This document shows, piece after piece, positions 11,579 to 22,700 of a stretch of DNA of 64,000 nt (position 1 is the stretch's first letter; every line of letters starts with the position of its first letter). The DNA comes from Coenobita brevimanus (lineage: Eukaryota > Arthropoda > Malacostraca > Decapoda > Coenobitidae). The position numbers and the translations under genes were made by a program. Location of the stretch: assembly GCA_032717465.1 (NCBI GenBank), contig CM064658.1:1362001-1426000 (forward strand), read 5' to 3'. The notes beneath the pieces are model-generated. The model was not told the origin of the DNA. It saw only the letters and a program-made list of their open reading frames with translations, and did no database searches.

Positions 11579-12001
11579 GTGTGGTTAAGAGTCACAGACC
11601 TGTCACCTTCTCCCTCGCTACCTGCCTCTCTACTTCCCTCTCTCTCTCTCTCTCTCTCTCGCTCGCTCCAAAAATACGTTATCTATGCAGCAGAGAAGAA
11701 AGAAGTAAAGAAAATAAAGGAATGAGAAGGAGAGGGATATCGAGAATGAGGCGGAAGGATAATAGGGATAGACAGATAGACAGAGATAGATAGATGGGCA
11801 GGCAGGTTCGTAGATAGATAGATAGGTCGATACACAGACATACAGACTGACTGATAGATGCAAAGCGAGATAGATATAAAAATTAATGGACAAACAGAGA
11901 AATAGATAGAAAGATAGACAGAGAGGCTTAAAGATAGAGAGAGATAGGCTGATTGATGGAAGGACGGCGAGATAGGTATATAAATCAATGGACAGATAGA
12001 C

Positions 12002-12044
<43 letters not shown>

Positions 12045-12361
12045 GGCAGACAGGGAGATAGAAATGTATATAATTGAATATAATGCTATAATATTTTGTC
12101 TCCTATTTATACTTTCATATCTATAGTTTTAGGTGAGCTTAGCAACAAGATCAAGGTGAATCTCTCTCTGTCTCTGTCTGTCTGAATGTCTGTCTCTTTC
12201 TCTGTCTGTCTATCTGTCTGTCTCTGTCTTTGTCTTTGTCTCTCTGTTTCTCTCTCTGTCTTTCTCTCTGTCAATCTATCTATATATCTATCTGTCTGTT
12301 CTCGCCCTTTCTCTCTGTTTATATATCAGTTTATTCATTCTCTCTCTCTCTCTCTCTCTCT
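11135..12361. repeat. Cluster of AG, CT, GATA and TCTG microsatellites
   Basis: GA runs lie at 11138-11163, 11532-11575 and 12004-12040. CT runs lie at 11637-11661 and 12339-12361. C/T-rich sequence occupies 11280-11400, GATA/GACA-rich sequence 11765-11990 and TCTG/TCTC-rich sequence 12165-12300. Open frames in either direction are repeat translation. Confidence 0.9.
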
Positions 12362-12465
12362 GGGTGTGGTCTGCCTGGTCTGTAAGTCCAGTTTTTTCCT
12401 CATCAATATTTTTTGCCTGGTCTCATCTTCTCTTCCCTAGTGGGAGTTGAAAATGGCCTTGATTC

Positions 12466-12975
12466 ACCAACATTACAACTACCAACATTACAACTACCAA
12501 CATTATAGCTACCAACATTACAACTACCAACATTACAACTACCAACATTATAGCTACCAACATTACAACTACCAACATTATAGCTACCAACATTACAACT
12601 ACCAACATTATAGCTACCAACATTACAACTACCAACATTATAGCTACCAACATTATAGCTACCAACATTACAACTACCAACATTATAGCTACCAACATTA
12701 CAACTACCAACATTACAACTACCACTATTCTAACTACTACTATTTAACTACCAACATTATAGCTACCAACATTATAGCTACCAACATTATAGCTACCAAC
12801 ATTATAGCTACCAACATTACAACTACCAACATTATAGCTACCAACATTACAACTACCAACATTATAGCTACCAACATTACAACTACCAACATTATAACTA
12901 CCAACATTACAACTACCAACATTATAACTACCAACATTATAACTACCAACATTATAACTACCAACATTACAACTA
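12466..12975. repeat. 15-bp minisatellite with two main variant units
   Basis: The unit is ACCAACATTACAACT (A) or ACCAACATTATAGCT (B). A third form, ACCAACATTATAACT (C), appears only toward the right. The order is A ABAA BABA BABB ABAA (17 units), a 29-bp degenerate break at about 12721-12749, then BBBB ABAB ACAC CCA (15 units). Because 15 is a multiple of 3 and the unit lacks stops, long frames appear on both strands (12447-13115 and others). These are artefacts. Confidence 0.95.
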
Positions 12976-13039
12976 CCACTTACTACGAATGTTGTAACTG
13001 TAACTATTCTCACTACCAACACTGCAACTACCAACATCA

Positions 13040-13165
13040 CAACTATACTCTTTTTAATATAACTTGGCCTAAATATCTCCATCTCTCCATCTTGAACGCT
13101 GGAATGCGATGCTAGTCACGAAGATGTGCTGTGGCAAGAATGTAGTTGGTTTCGTCATACTGAGT
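13040..13165 (+). mobile_element. MITE-like family 1 copy (partial)
   Basis: It starts at ACTCTTTTTAATATAACTTGGCC, followed by the family core GATGCTAGTCACGAAGATGTGC. The right end is not clear. Confidence 0.55.
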
Positions 13166-13260
13166 TACGTTTTCCTCGTGTATACTCGTTGCCATACTAC
13201 GTGGAGAGGGAGGCCTTCACGTGGTGGCACTGATATAACGTGGCGGTGGAGCTGCCCGAT

Positions 13261-13268
13261 TATATAAA
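13261..13268 (+). promoter_or_regulatory. TATA-box-like site upstream of the cuticle gene
   Basis: TATATAAA lies 0.9 kb upstream of the functional TATA box of the cuticle gene. About 85 bp downstream, CCACGTCACACTGTAAG loosely resembles the start region of the real gene (TTACGTC, ATG, donor), but no ATG remains. It could be a relic of a duplicated promoter and first exon, or chance. Confidence 0.25.
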
Positions 13269-13449
13269 CGTCCCTCAACTCCCTCCTTCCCCACCACCAC
13301 CAATACTATTACTATTACTACTACTACTACGCTGGCTCACTGTACATCCACGTCACACTGTAAGTTTGTCCTGTGCGACTGTTACTGTGTCATGTTGATA
13401 AATCTATCGTCATTACTGCTCTTTGTCATTTCTGTCTCAGTCCATAAAT

Positions 13450-14140
13450 ATTCCTTTTCCAAACAGTAGTCTAATTCTCCTCTCTCTCTCTTTCTTCTTC
13501 CGTCCTTCCTTTAACTCTCCCCTCTTCCCTCTCACTGACTCTTTCTCTCCCTCCCTCTCTTAATCGCTAACCTCCTTTTATTACATATATTTCCCTTTCT
13601 CTCCTATGTCTTCTTATCCTCCCTTTCCTCCTTCCCATCCCACCCAGTACCAGTACCACCACCCCTTCCATTTACCCTTTCCTTCCCTCCATCCTTCCAC
13701 AACCCTTCCTCTCCTTCCATACATTCCTCTCCTCACTCTTTCCTCCATCCATCCATAACCCTTCCTCGCCTCACCCCTCTTTCGCTCCTTTCATCCCATG
13801 CCTTCCTCTCTTCACACCTCCTTCCCTCCCTCCATCCTTCCACAACCCTTCCTCTCCTTATCCCTTTCTCCATCCCTCCATAACCCTTCCTTTCCTCACC
13901 CCTCCTTCCCTCCGTTCATCCCATGCCTTCCTCTCTTCACACCTCCTTCCCTCCCTCCATCCTTCCACAACCCTTCCTCTCCTTACCCCTCCCTCCATCC
14001 CTTCATAACCCTTCCTATCCTCCCCTCTCTTTCCCTCCCATCCCTCCATAACCCTTCCTATCCTCACCCCTCCTTCCCTCCCTTCTTCCCCTGCCTTCCT
14101 CTCCTCCTCCTTCCTTCCCTCCCTCCCCCATCCCCATCAG
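13450..14140. repeat. Polypyrimidine (C/T) tract with ~124-bp direct repeat
   Basis: Nearly 700 bp of CTTCC/CCTCC sequence ends three bases before the TATA box of the cuticle gene. A segment starting CCCATGCCTTCCTCTCTTCA occurs at about 13796 and again at about 13920, so a unit of about 124 bp is duplicated. Many CTCTC motifs could bind GAGA-type factors, and mirror symmetry could allow triplex DNA. Open frames are Ser/Pro/Leu-rich artefacts. Confidence 0.85.
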
Positions 14141-14142
14141 AG

Positions 14143-14177
14143 TATATAAGGCGGGTCTGGGCAGGGGGAGAATCAGT
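14143..14177 (+). promoter_or_regulatory. Core promoter: TATA box and TCAGT initiator
   Basis: TATATAAG at 14143-14150 is followed by TCAGT at 14173-14177, placing a start at A14175 about 30 bp downstream. This is the canonical arthropod TATA/Inr arrangement. The ATG of the cuticle gene follows at 14201, giving a 5' UTR of about 26 nt. Confidence 0.8.
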
Positions 14178-14200
14178 GAGGCTATTACACTCCTTACGTC

Positions 14201-14212
14201 ATGAAGTACCTG
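14201..14212 (+). CDS. Cuticle-type gene, coding exon 1
   Basis: Twelve coding bases (MKYL) end at the donor CTG/GTGAGT in phase 0. Confidence 0.85.
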
Positions 14213-15350
14213 GTGAGTCCTCTGCCACTGTTGCCTTTTCTGATGCTAAAACCTTGTAAAAACCTTCAGAATATCACTAAAACCTTGTAAAAACCTTCGA
14301 AATTTCACTGACTTCGTAAAAACCTTCAGAATATCACCAAGACTTTGTACAAACCTTCAAACTATTTACTTAATCTTTAGAATAATCATGAGAACACTGC
14401 TATAAAGTGTTAAAAAAATTGCTTCAGTGGGATTTTTCTTTCAATTCTTTCTACCGTCAGACGATATATATATTTCAGCTTAGGAGTGGATTTTTAGTGA
14501 GGATGTTAAGTTACGGTCTCTGTAATCTATATCTCATTCATCTTAGTTACGTTGGCTATCAGATTAAATACGAAACTCCCCCGAAATAAGTAAAAAATAA
14601 ATAAACATATAAAACAGTGTCCTAACCATCTTTTAAAATCAAGATATGTATAACTTTATATAGGACTCTCCCCCCAGAAAAAAGAAAAAAGAAAAAATAG
14701 TCCTGAAATAGCCTGAAGAAAATCGTCCAGAAACAGCCAGAAGAAAAACCATCTCTTAGGAAGTATATCAATAAATTCATGCCATACATTTACCCCTTCG
14801 CAAATCGCCTAGGTGGGAAATACAGGAATACAGCAGTACCTACAATGTGTTCTATTATGTAATCCGATTGATCATGAGCACGTCTGGTGGTTACAAAAGG
14901 TTAGGGTCAATCTTGCTACAAATTGATTTTTAAGACGTCAGTTACCCTAGTCAGCGAGATATGCCTTTTTATAGTCTGTTGTGGTAAGGGCGCGTTACTT
15001 TACTTCACCCTAGGAGTCCTCGGCGTGAAGGGCTTAGATACATGCTCCCTAAGTAAGGGAACCAGTGGAAGTTACAAATTTACCCCAGCATATGCCAAAA
15101 TTCTAAAATAAATAAAAAATGAATAGAAGTTCAAAGCTTACTTGTTTAACGCAGGTCGTCAAGGATGGTGTTCTTTCTCATTACCATATCGTGCGGCTGT
15201 CTACGGCACACTGAGGAAAAAAAAATAATAAATAAAAGTTAATGGACACACGGTAATGACGTTGATCAGTACGTTGTTTTGGAATAACTGAATTCATTAG
15301 CCAGCACTCACAAAAACGACCCTTCCTACAAATCACACTCCTCACACATA

Positions 15351-15424
<74 letters not shown>

Positions 15425-16824
15425 CTATGTATATCTATCTATCTATCTATATATTTAAAGCTTTCATTGGAAACACTCATTCTAACCTCTGTAAGTATAA
15501 TAAAGCATGATACTGATTATTATTATTATCTCAAGGTGATCCCCTGTCTCATTAACAAACAGGAGGGCAGGATTCCAAAACAAAAGGGTGAAGCCACAGA
15601 AACAGATCTATCAATAACGTGTCAGTGAAATGGCCACACGTCCACTAACTATTAATACAAGTCTTCGAAATTTTGTTCTGCTTCTTTTTTTTTTTTTCCT
15701 TTACGTCGCTGGAAAAAAAAAAGTCTACTGTCAGGCTAAAATAATAGGAAGAGTAACCAGACAATTCAAACTTGTCTTTAATAAATTTCTTTGATACTGG
15801 TTTTCTTTAAGCTCTTTTTTCACAGCTATATATTGACATTAAAAACATCAATGTGTGGATATATTTTCTTCTGGCTTTCTTTAGCTTCATCAGTCAGCTT
15901 CTTGGAACCTATGCTGTCTGCTCAAACCATGTCAGCCCAGACCTGTTATCAGCTTGGTCTCTTCAGGTTGTGCTCAGCGTGGTTGTCTTAATTACAAGGA
16001 GAGTTAATCGCCGGGGATTCAGTGCATCTCAGACCAAACTCGTTAACTTGGTCCCTTTGCAGGTTGTGCTGTGCGTGTTTGCTGCGGCTGCGGCTCACCC
16101 AGTGCCAGACGACTGTGAGATTGAGGGTGTCCACGTGCATAGTGTTGTGCCCTACGCTGCCCCGGTAGCTCCCGTGGCTCATGTCTCCCATGTTGCTCCT
16201 GCCCATGTGGCTTACGCTGCTCCTGCCCCTCTGACTTATGCTGCCGCAACCTCTGTGGCACTTCCCCCCGCCGAGGTCAAGGTGCCAGTAACTACTACCC
16301 ACGTGGAGGTGCCAGTCCACCAGCAGGTCCACTATGGCACTCAGAGCTATGTCGCCGGAGCCACCACTGCCATCCACAAGCCTGCCCTCTCTGCCCCTGC
16401 CATCGCCCCACCTTCCACCCTCCTCTCTAAGATCACCCACAAGGCACCAGAGGTCACCATTCAGAAGCAGGAAGTGGCTGTCGAACGTCATTCCCCTAAC
16501 TATGTGGAGACTCCCTTCCACGCCGGCACCATCTACAAGTATGGCGAGCCTGAAGTTAAGGAAATCAAGGTGGCAACTCCCTATGCCCAACCTGTCCCTG
16601 TCCCACAGCCCGTAGCTGTACCCCAACCCGTCCCCGTCCCCACTCCAGTTCACTCCGTCTCTGTCCATGCCCCTGCTCCTGTCGCCTACCACGCAGCTGC
16701 TGCCCCCGTTGCCTACCAAGCTGCTGCCCCCGTTGCCTACCAAGCTGCTGCCCCCTTTGCCTACCATGCTGCTGCCCCCGTTGCATACCAGGCTGCTGCT
16801 GTAGTGGCCGTCGATGACTGCTAA
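14201..16824 (+). CDS. Secreted Ala/Pro/Val-rich cuticle-type structural protein (gene model)
   Basis: The model joins 14201-14212 and 16063-16824 (257 codons plus stop). Exon 1 encodes only MKYL before a GTGAGT donor. Exon 2 starts after CCCTTTGCAG and completes a signal peptide (hydrophobic to about A15), giving a mature start near HPVPDDC. The mature chain is rich in AAP, PVAY, VPV and PVPVPQ motifs and ends in five AAPVAYQ/H-like repeats (about residues 212-250). It lacks a Rebers-Riddiford chitin-binding consensus. The short first exon, signal peptide and AAPVAY repeats are typical of arthropod low-complexity cuticle proteins, often named cuticle or calphotin-like. Only two cysteines occur in the mature chain, C22 and the last residue C257, each in a DDC triplet. 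The frame is open upstream of exon 2 into the intron, so an ORF finder would start too early. The promoter context and short exon favour the MKYL start. Confidence 0.85.
14248..14368. repeat. ~30-bp tandem repeat in the cuticle gene intron
   Basis: Four decaying units based on AAAACCTTGTAAAAACCTTC plus AGAATATCACT start near 14249, 14279, 14310 and 14339. Confidence 0.75.
15353..15450. repeat. (AC)n and short (TATC)n in the intron
   Basis: About 33 AC units run to 15420, followed by TATC tetramers at 15430-15450. Both lie within the intron of the cuticle-type gene. Confidence 0.95.
16063..16824 (+). CDS. Cuticle-type gene, coding exon 2
   Basis: It follows a pyrimidine-rich acceptor (TTGGTCCCTTTGCAG), starts VVLCVFAAAAA in phase 0 and stops at TAA 16822-16824. 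A 24-bp unit encoding AAAPVAYQ repeats at about 16684-16800. A very similar acceptor and exon start lies 96 bp upstream (see findings). Confidence 0.88.
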   Translation, partial: VVLCVFAAAAAHPVPDDCEIEGVHVHSVVPYAAPVAPVAHVSHVAPAHVAYAAPAPLTYAAATSVALPPAEVKVPVTTTHVEVPVHQQVHYGTQSYVAGATTAIHKPALSAPAIAPPSTLLSKITHKAPEVTIQKQEVAVERHSPNYVETPFHAGTIYKYGEPEVKEIKVATPYAQPVPVPQPVAVPQPVPVPTPVHSVSVHAPAPVAYHAAAAPVAYQAAAPVAYQAAAPFAYHAAAPVAYQAAAVVAVDDC

Positions 16825-16896
16825 AAATACACCCTGAAGCACTGCAGAGATTCACGCCAGCATGAACCTCGTCTGATGTAGATAATAGCAACTCAC

Positions 16897-16902
16897 AATA
16901 AA
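16897..16902 (+). promoter_or_regulatory. Poly(A) signal of the cuticle-type gene
   Basis: A canonical AATAAA lies 73 bp after the stop codon. Confidence 0.8.
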
Positions 16903-16924
16903 GTCAATGAAATTTACATCATTG

Positions 16925-18446
16925 CACTTCTCAATTTTTACTGCATCCTATCTTTCACGGCCTTAGTCTTTTCACGTCAGGATATTTTTCTACAGATAAA
17001 TGCAATCACCTTATTGACGGAGTTAGATCCTTCCTAAAGATGAACAAAACCGTCTAGAGGCAGCAAGATGAAATACAACTGACGTCATCGTAGTGAGTCA
17101 AAATGTTGATTCAGTTGGCTTGTGCACGTTCGCTTTTTTTAAAAATGGCGCCCAAAACAAAGCACATCTGCAACTACAACACCACGTTATCATGACCAAG
17201 CATCTTTCACTATCATTTCAATTTCACCCATAGATTGATAATAAAATGCAGGAATTTATATGCAAAAAATAATGAGTGTAAAATAAATAATGAAAAAAAA
17301 ATGAAATAAGAAGCAAACACTGCGCCTCCATTGAGAGAGAAGTACACGTCAAGATAACATGATAGTCCAGCACACACACTGGGTGAGTGGTTGTATATAC
17401 TGTGACACTGATTGCTTGCTGTGACTGGAAATGGAGTTTGGGATTGTCTAGAGAAACCAAATGGTAGTTAGCGGATCTGTCGAGTAATGAAACGCCTTGG
17501 AATGCCTGGTGCAGTGAGTGAATGAGTGAATGATGGTGTTTAATAATTTACCGGTAGGAAATATTTGGGAATTAGGTCAGAGGACGAAAGTTAAGTCAAG
17601 GTACAGATAAAAAAGCATGGTGTCATCTCCAGGAAAAGGGCAGGCTCCATAAAATGAAATCAGTACTGGATAATAGTTTGCAGACTCCACAACCACCAGT
17701 TAGAATCTAGTATTTTGCAGTAAAACATTTTAATGAAATTCCCAATTGTGGCTTGTACGAAAAATTTACTGAACGTCATTTGGTGCTGGAAGGTCTCATA
17801 ATTAATGGGTATTACAGCATTCTTGATTCAGCCCACTGTTTGGTCATTTTATAGGTATTCAGAAGGTTGGTCTCCCGTCTGTTAAGACCTTTTCTTCTGT
17901 GGTACTTGTGTTGATCTACAAAAACAGAAACGTATAAAGATATTTTTTTTTAATTTAGACAGTTTTCGTGGAGGCCTAGAGTCACGTGATAATACTCTAG
18001 CCGTCCAAGTTGCTACCAGGGAACTCTGTTTTGCCACGGCCTTTGTGAAAGTAACAGGTGCTTTCCTGTTCCTGTCCCCCCCCCCTTTTTTTTTATCAGG
18101 AATGCATGGCCAGTAACTAAGGTAAAGTTGGAATTTGTTTTGATTGGGACTGAACAGTTAAGGAGTGTTAGTGGGGTTAGGGTCTATGTTAATGCCTATG
18201 ATGGCTTGTAATTCACCCATTTTGGGATAAGGGGACATGTCTCAAGAACTGTTTTTTCCACAGAAATTAAGTAACAAATAGAGAGAATCACTTTAAGAAA
18301 CAGGAAAATTCATAAATTCATTGCCAGTCAAGCATGGGCTGAAATGAGAAAATTATCACTTAATGTTCTGAAATATCACAACTTGAGTAACACAGCTGGA
18401 TTTCAGACCAAAAGACAATACTTTCCAGTGTTTCATGTAGCTTTCA
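16925..18446. other. Intergenic, no gene; one foldback-MITE fragment
   Basis: No exon is recognised. Around 17015-17095 a fragment of the foldback family (CCTAAAGATGAACAAAACCG followed by TCTAGAGGCAGCAAGATGAAA) is present and includes a TGACGTCA at 17080-17087. Confidence 0.45.
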
Positions 18447-18682
18447 TTAACCCATTCAGTATGAACGATATTCCATGAGTGGTACAGAATTATCTGGTGG
18501 TTGCAAGAATAATTGTACGGTACGGTATTTTATTTAATTTTGGAGAGACTTTCTGATCTGGGTGGGTTAGGTTTAGCCTTCTTCAACCTCTTCAGTATGA
18601 AAGCACCTTTCTAAGTTGTACAGAGTTATTGGGAGGTAGCACGAATAAAATAAAAAATATATTCTGGGAGTGAAGGAATTAA
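18447..18682 (+). mobile_element. Foldback MITE (TTAA-ended family 2)
   Basis: It starts TTAACCCATTCAGTATGAAC and ends GTGAAGGAATTAA. These are imperfect inverted ends flanked by TTAA, the target of piggyBac-type transposition. Both halves carry the family phrase (CTGGTGGTTGCAAGAATAA and TGGGAGGTAGCACGAATAAA). A second CCTCTTCAGTATGAAAG occurs in the middle. Confidence 0.6.
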
Positions 18683-19224
18683 AAGAAGAGATAGTGAATG
18701 ACAAAGTGCCCACTAAAAATACATTCCATTGCAGCTGTCAGTAGCCTTGCAGTCAACAGTAGGTCATAACAATTATTGAAACAGCTCTGCATTTTGAGAA
18801 ACTGTGGAGAAAATTTAATCTTGACAAAGTTCTATTGACGTCTGCAGTGGCTGTGAGCTCAAATAGTGCCGGTATTTGAAAATTTACAAAACCCTATTGG
18901 TTTTAAACTTGTTTACATTTACATAAAACATTATTAAGTACAATACAGTATTGACCTAAAAAGCTAAAGGAATACAGTGTCTGAAAGAAAAAAAAAAAAA
19001 AGTGATGTATGCAAGCTTCTAATTTTTTTTTTTTTTTAATTGTCAGTCTTTAATACAGGTGGCATACCAGTTTTAGAGGGAACACTTGAAAATTATTTTT
19101 GTTTATAATAGATTTAATGAAAGAAAGCCTAGAGATATGGAATTATACATGTATAGTACTGTTAAATGCAAAGGAATTCATTGAAATGTTATGAGCACAG
19201 ACAGTACAAAGAATGCACATTGAC

Positions 19225-19475
19225 TGAATGCTAAAGAGTGCCCATTGATAGTGCTGAAGATTGCACATGTATGGAGTGCGTAAGAGTGAGATCAAGGGTA
19301 GTGTTGGTAGAGGCAGATCTTACGTTGTATGGAAGAACGTAGAGGAGCAGTATATTGGTGACAGAAAAGGCTGAGGAAGATGAATGTCTGGGAGAGGTGA
19401 ATGAGGATACGATAGCCTGGAAGCATTTCTGTAACAGCCATCCCCTGTTCAGGAATTGCAAGGAGAGAGCAGTGC
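19225..19475 (+). mobile_element. LINE 3' fragment: C-terminal reverse-transcriptase ORF remnant
   Basis: Translation with frameshifts reads like the conserved tail of an RTE-like non-LTR reverse transcriptase: a GRGR-type patch, then EDTIAWKHFCN-HPL and a Gly/Glu-rich end. The same tail (AWRHFCHGHPL) is at 51810-51860. It is frameshifted and truncated, so a dead copy. Confidence 0.6.
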
Positions 19476-19641
19476 ATTAGACTTGATGAGTAATAGAAAA
19501 AATTTTATTTATAACTAGGAATTACTGTACGGAGATTCAAACAAAACCAGGGTACCATAAAATTTTGCTTATGCTCAGAACGTGATCTTCAGCATTTCTA
19601 ACATTAACCCTCTCCGCAGTAACAAGACAACAGCGTGCAAG

Positions 19642-19794
19642 ATGGGTGACCTGGGCTTATGGTTCCGCAGCTTGCCCCCCATGACCCGCACGTGGTTTGG
19701 GGGAACGGTGGCACTCTCTATCATCGGCAGGTTTCGTATCATCAACCACTTCTGGCTCGTCCTGGACTATGCATCATTCATATACAGCTTTCAG
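19642..19794 (+). CDS. DERL1: Derlin-1 coding exon 1
   Basis: 51 codons from MGDLGLWFRS to YSFQ, ending in phase 0 before GTTGGT. Confidence 0.93.
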
Positions 19795-22700
19795 GTTGGT
19801 TGCTGTGAGGGTTGGTTATGTCTCCTTGGGTTGGAATAGGGCTGGGGCTCAGATCTGTGCCAGAGGGTACAGGCCACGGGGCATTGTGGTCCTTGGGCTG
19901 CCGCTTCTGCCCAGTAGCCTACCGCAGTGAGGGTCCTGAGGGCTGAGTCATACACTGTGACCTCGGAGCTAAGGGACTGAATAGAGAGGCTGCCTGACAG
20001 CAGCATGGAGATCTGGCATTAGGTGACCAAATCCAGTGCTTGGAGTTCATATTGGAGTCTTTATAAATGAAGTAAAATGAAACAAACCCCTCCATACAGT
20101 CCTAGGGTGATGGAGAGGATTGCCTTTCCATTGTAGCATCAGTGTGCTGTACTGAACTCAAAGTGGGTGGCTCCACTTCCCAGTTACACAAATGTCCCTC
20201 AACTTCATCCCTGTCCCCCAGAATAAGGATATTGGACTAGAGAAGAAAGGATTTACCATATGCCTGCAGTCCACAAATTTCACATCCAAATGAACTTTGA
20301 GCCTTCAACAGCAACACCAGTAATCCCTTAAAATCATGAGTATACGGTAGTATCATAACACAGCTCTGAATCAGACCCTTCATTTGCATTATTACTGTGT
20401 ATTCATCAAAAATCACCCAAGGACATTTGTTAGTAGCAGCTGTAGTTCCTTAAAGAAAGATAAAAATTATAATAATAATAATAATCTTTTCATATGAAAT
20501 CAGTACCACAGATTAACATGCATAGGTTTTCCTCTTGTGATGTAGTCCAGTACAGTTGCTGGCTGGAGGTATTACAGTGCTCATGCTATGCTATGTGGTA
20601 TATATATCAAGGATGAGTGAGGCTGGTCACTCTCATCTTAAATGTTGGGACCAACTGCCTAGCCCCAGGCACCTCATGGGGCAGTGTAGGATTGGATGAT
20701 GGATGGATGGATATACATATATGGTATATACAGTAAACTCTTGGTATAATGGACTAACTGGAGGGAAGCCTGATCCAGTAATTCTGATACCGTAGTTCAT
20801 ATTATCAGATGGTCTTCCCCTGAGTTGGGATTTCAAGCACAAGCTTGAAAATAAGTGAGTACAGTAGCATATTCTAGTACTGAAAATGCAAACACTACCC
20901 ATATTACACTAGTGTAGTCCATAATTTTATCCTTTTGCAGCTTATTTCAGATCCATGTCGTAACACTTCTTCATGACTAGCACTGTACAGTATTACTATA
21001 GTCTCTTATTACAACTCTGCAATCATGATGGGGAGAGGGCAATTTCAGGCCAGATTGGAGTAAAAAGGGTAGGAAGCATATGTATTGCACCCCATTCAAT
21101 GGGCATTGTTCGTTACAGTTTACAAAAGTTTGGTGGCCTTTGTAGTGTCCGTTAAATCCAATATCCAGAGTATCGAGGTTTGTTAAAGTGAGGGTCAGCT
21201 GTATTGGTTCTTTTAATAAATTCCATTTTGCACAATTGCCATGATATCCTACCTGTACTCGTGGCAGTAGCTGTAGTAAATGAAAGGTCATCTTAGTTAA
21301 GGAGATAGTAATTGTTGTGAAAGTGTTTGTATATTTGATTATAAAATGTTATGTGTATGCTGTACTGTACTCAATTGTTTCTCTGTAGGCTGTATGATTT
21401 CAGCATCCAGGACAGCTGTAGTCAGTACCATCTCACTGCCTGGAAGCCATGTCAAAATGTAATGAAATTCTGCTAGAAATTAACAAATGGCTTGTAATCA
21501 CCTTCCATTATCCCCATCAGCCAGTGATGTATTTTTGCATTGTATTTTTCTGCCTCTGGACAATTTTGTTCATCTTTGGAAATATATGTACGGAAGCAGT
21601 TTAGGGGTTTAATAGGACTGTACTGTGTCTGTGCCATCCCAGTTGGTCTTTCCTAAGGTGGATAACATTGCTTAGAGGCAGCAAGAGTAAACCAATAAAT
21701 TATGTCTTCTGATTGAAGTTAAACAACCCTACCATGTCTTAACGGTTTTTTTCTGTTCCCAGATTTGGCGTCCAGTAACCGCGCTGTTTTACTACCCAAT
21801 CACACCACAGACAGGCTTCCATTTCCTCATCAATCTCTATTTCCTGTACAGTTATTCACTCAGACTTGAAAGGGGTAGGTTTATGAGCTATTTATATACT
21901 ACCCGTTTTAATCCTTTATGTACAGTGATGTCTTATGTTACAGTTAGGTTATTCAGCTTTGTTGAGCCTCAAACTGTGCAATAGGAACAGTTTACATTAA
22001 CATCGCAAGTATGATGACAGCTTTTATATTTTATTCTTGTTGTCTCCAGATGATTTTATTACACTTAGTGAGCCCTCTTGTGTTGATATATGGTCTTTGC
22101 ATTTTGTAATATAATACTGGTAATGCTTGTGTTGTGTTGATGTACAGTGTTTGCTTTTTTATCATAATTCAAAATGACCATTTACTACACTGGGTGGTAA
22201 CCATATAACCAAACTGTGGCACCTGGTGGTTTAGTGGGTAATTAAGGTGCTCCAGCCGGATTGAGCCTGTGTAGGTTTATATCCAAGGGATGGTTTGGGT
22301 TTATTGCTCACGTAATTCAACTCAGAGATGAGTGAGGCTGGTCAGTCTCATCTTGCATATCGGGACCAACTTGCCTAGCCCCGGGCTTTTACGCTCCCCA
22401 TGGGGCAAAACAGGATTAGGTGATGTAGGTATGTATGTATGTTCAGAATGAAAACTGAAAAATACTTATTTGTTATTTGTTAGTGACCTTGGGATTATGT
22501 CCCCTGTATAAAGAAAAGGTAATAATGTACAGGTACAGGTATTATATTCTTTTCTTGGATAGGCACTGCTTGTAAGTTTGTACTGTAAAACACCTAAAGA
22601 AGTATATAGTATATTCATGGGGCTTAGAACCCATTACAATGTGGCTCATTTGATAAATGTTTAAGTATCACTGGTGCCAGACTTTCTAGTCCAAGAATTC

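Noticed and set aside
12447..13115. 222-codon NYQHY-repeat frame
   Set aside because: It arises from the 15-bp minisatellite, which is open in several frames on both strands.
15853..16062. In-frame upstream extension of cuticle exon 2 (start MWIYFLLAFF)
   Set aside because: It runs into the intron; the MKYL exon with TATA/Inr and donor is a far better start. The in-frame openness is kept as a finding only for the duplicated acceptor.
15988..16842. 284-codon minus-strand Gly/Ser-rich frame opposite the cuticle exon
   Set aside because: It is a shadow of the Ala/Pro-rich coding strand; the plus strand has promoter, splice sites, signal peptide and poly(A) signal.
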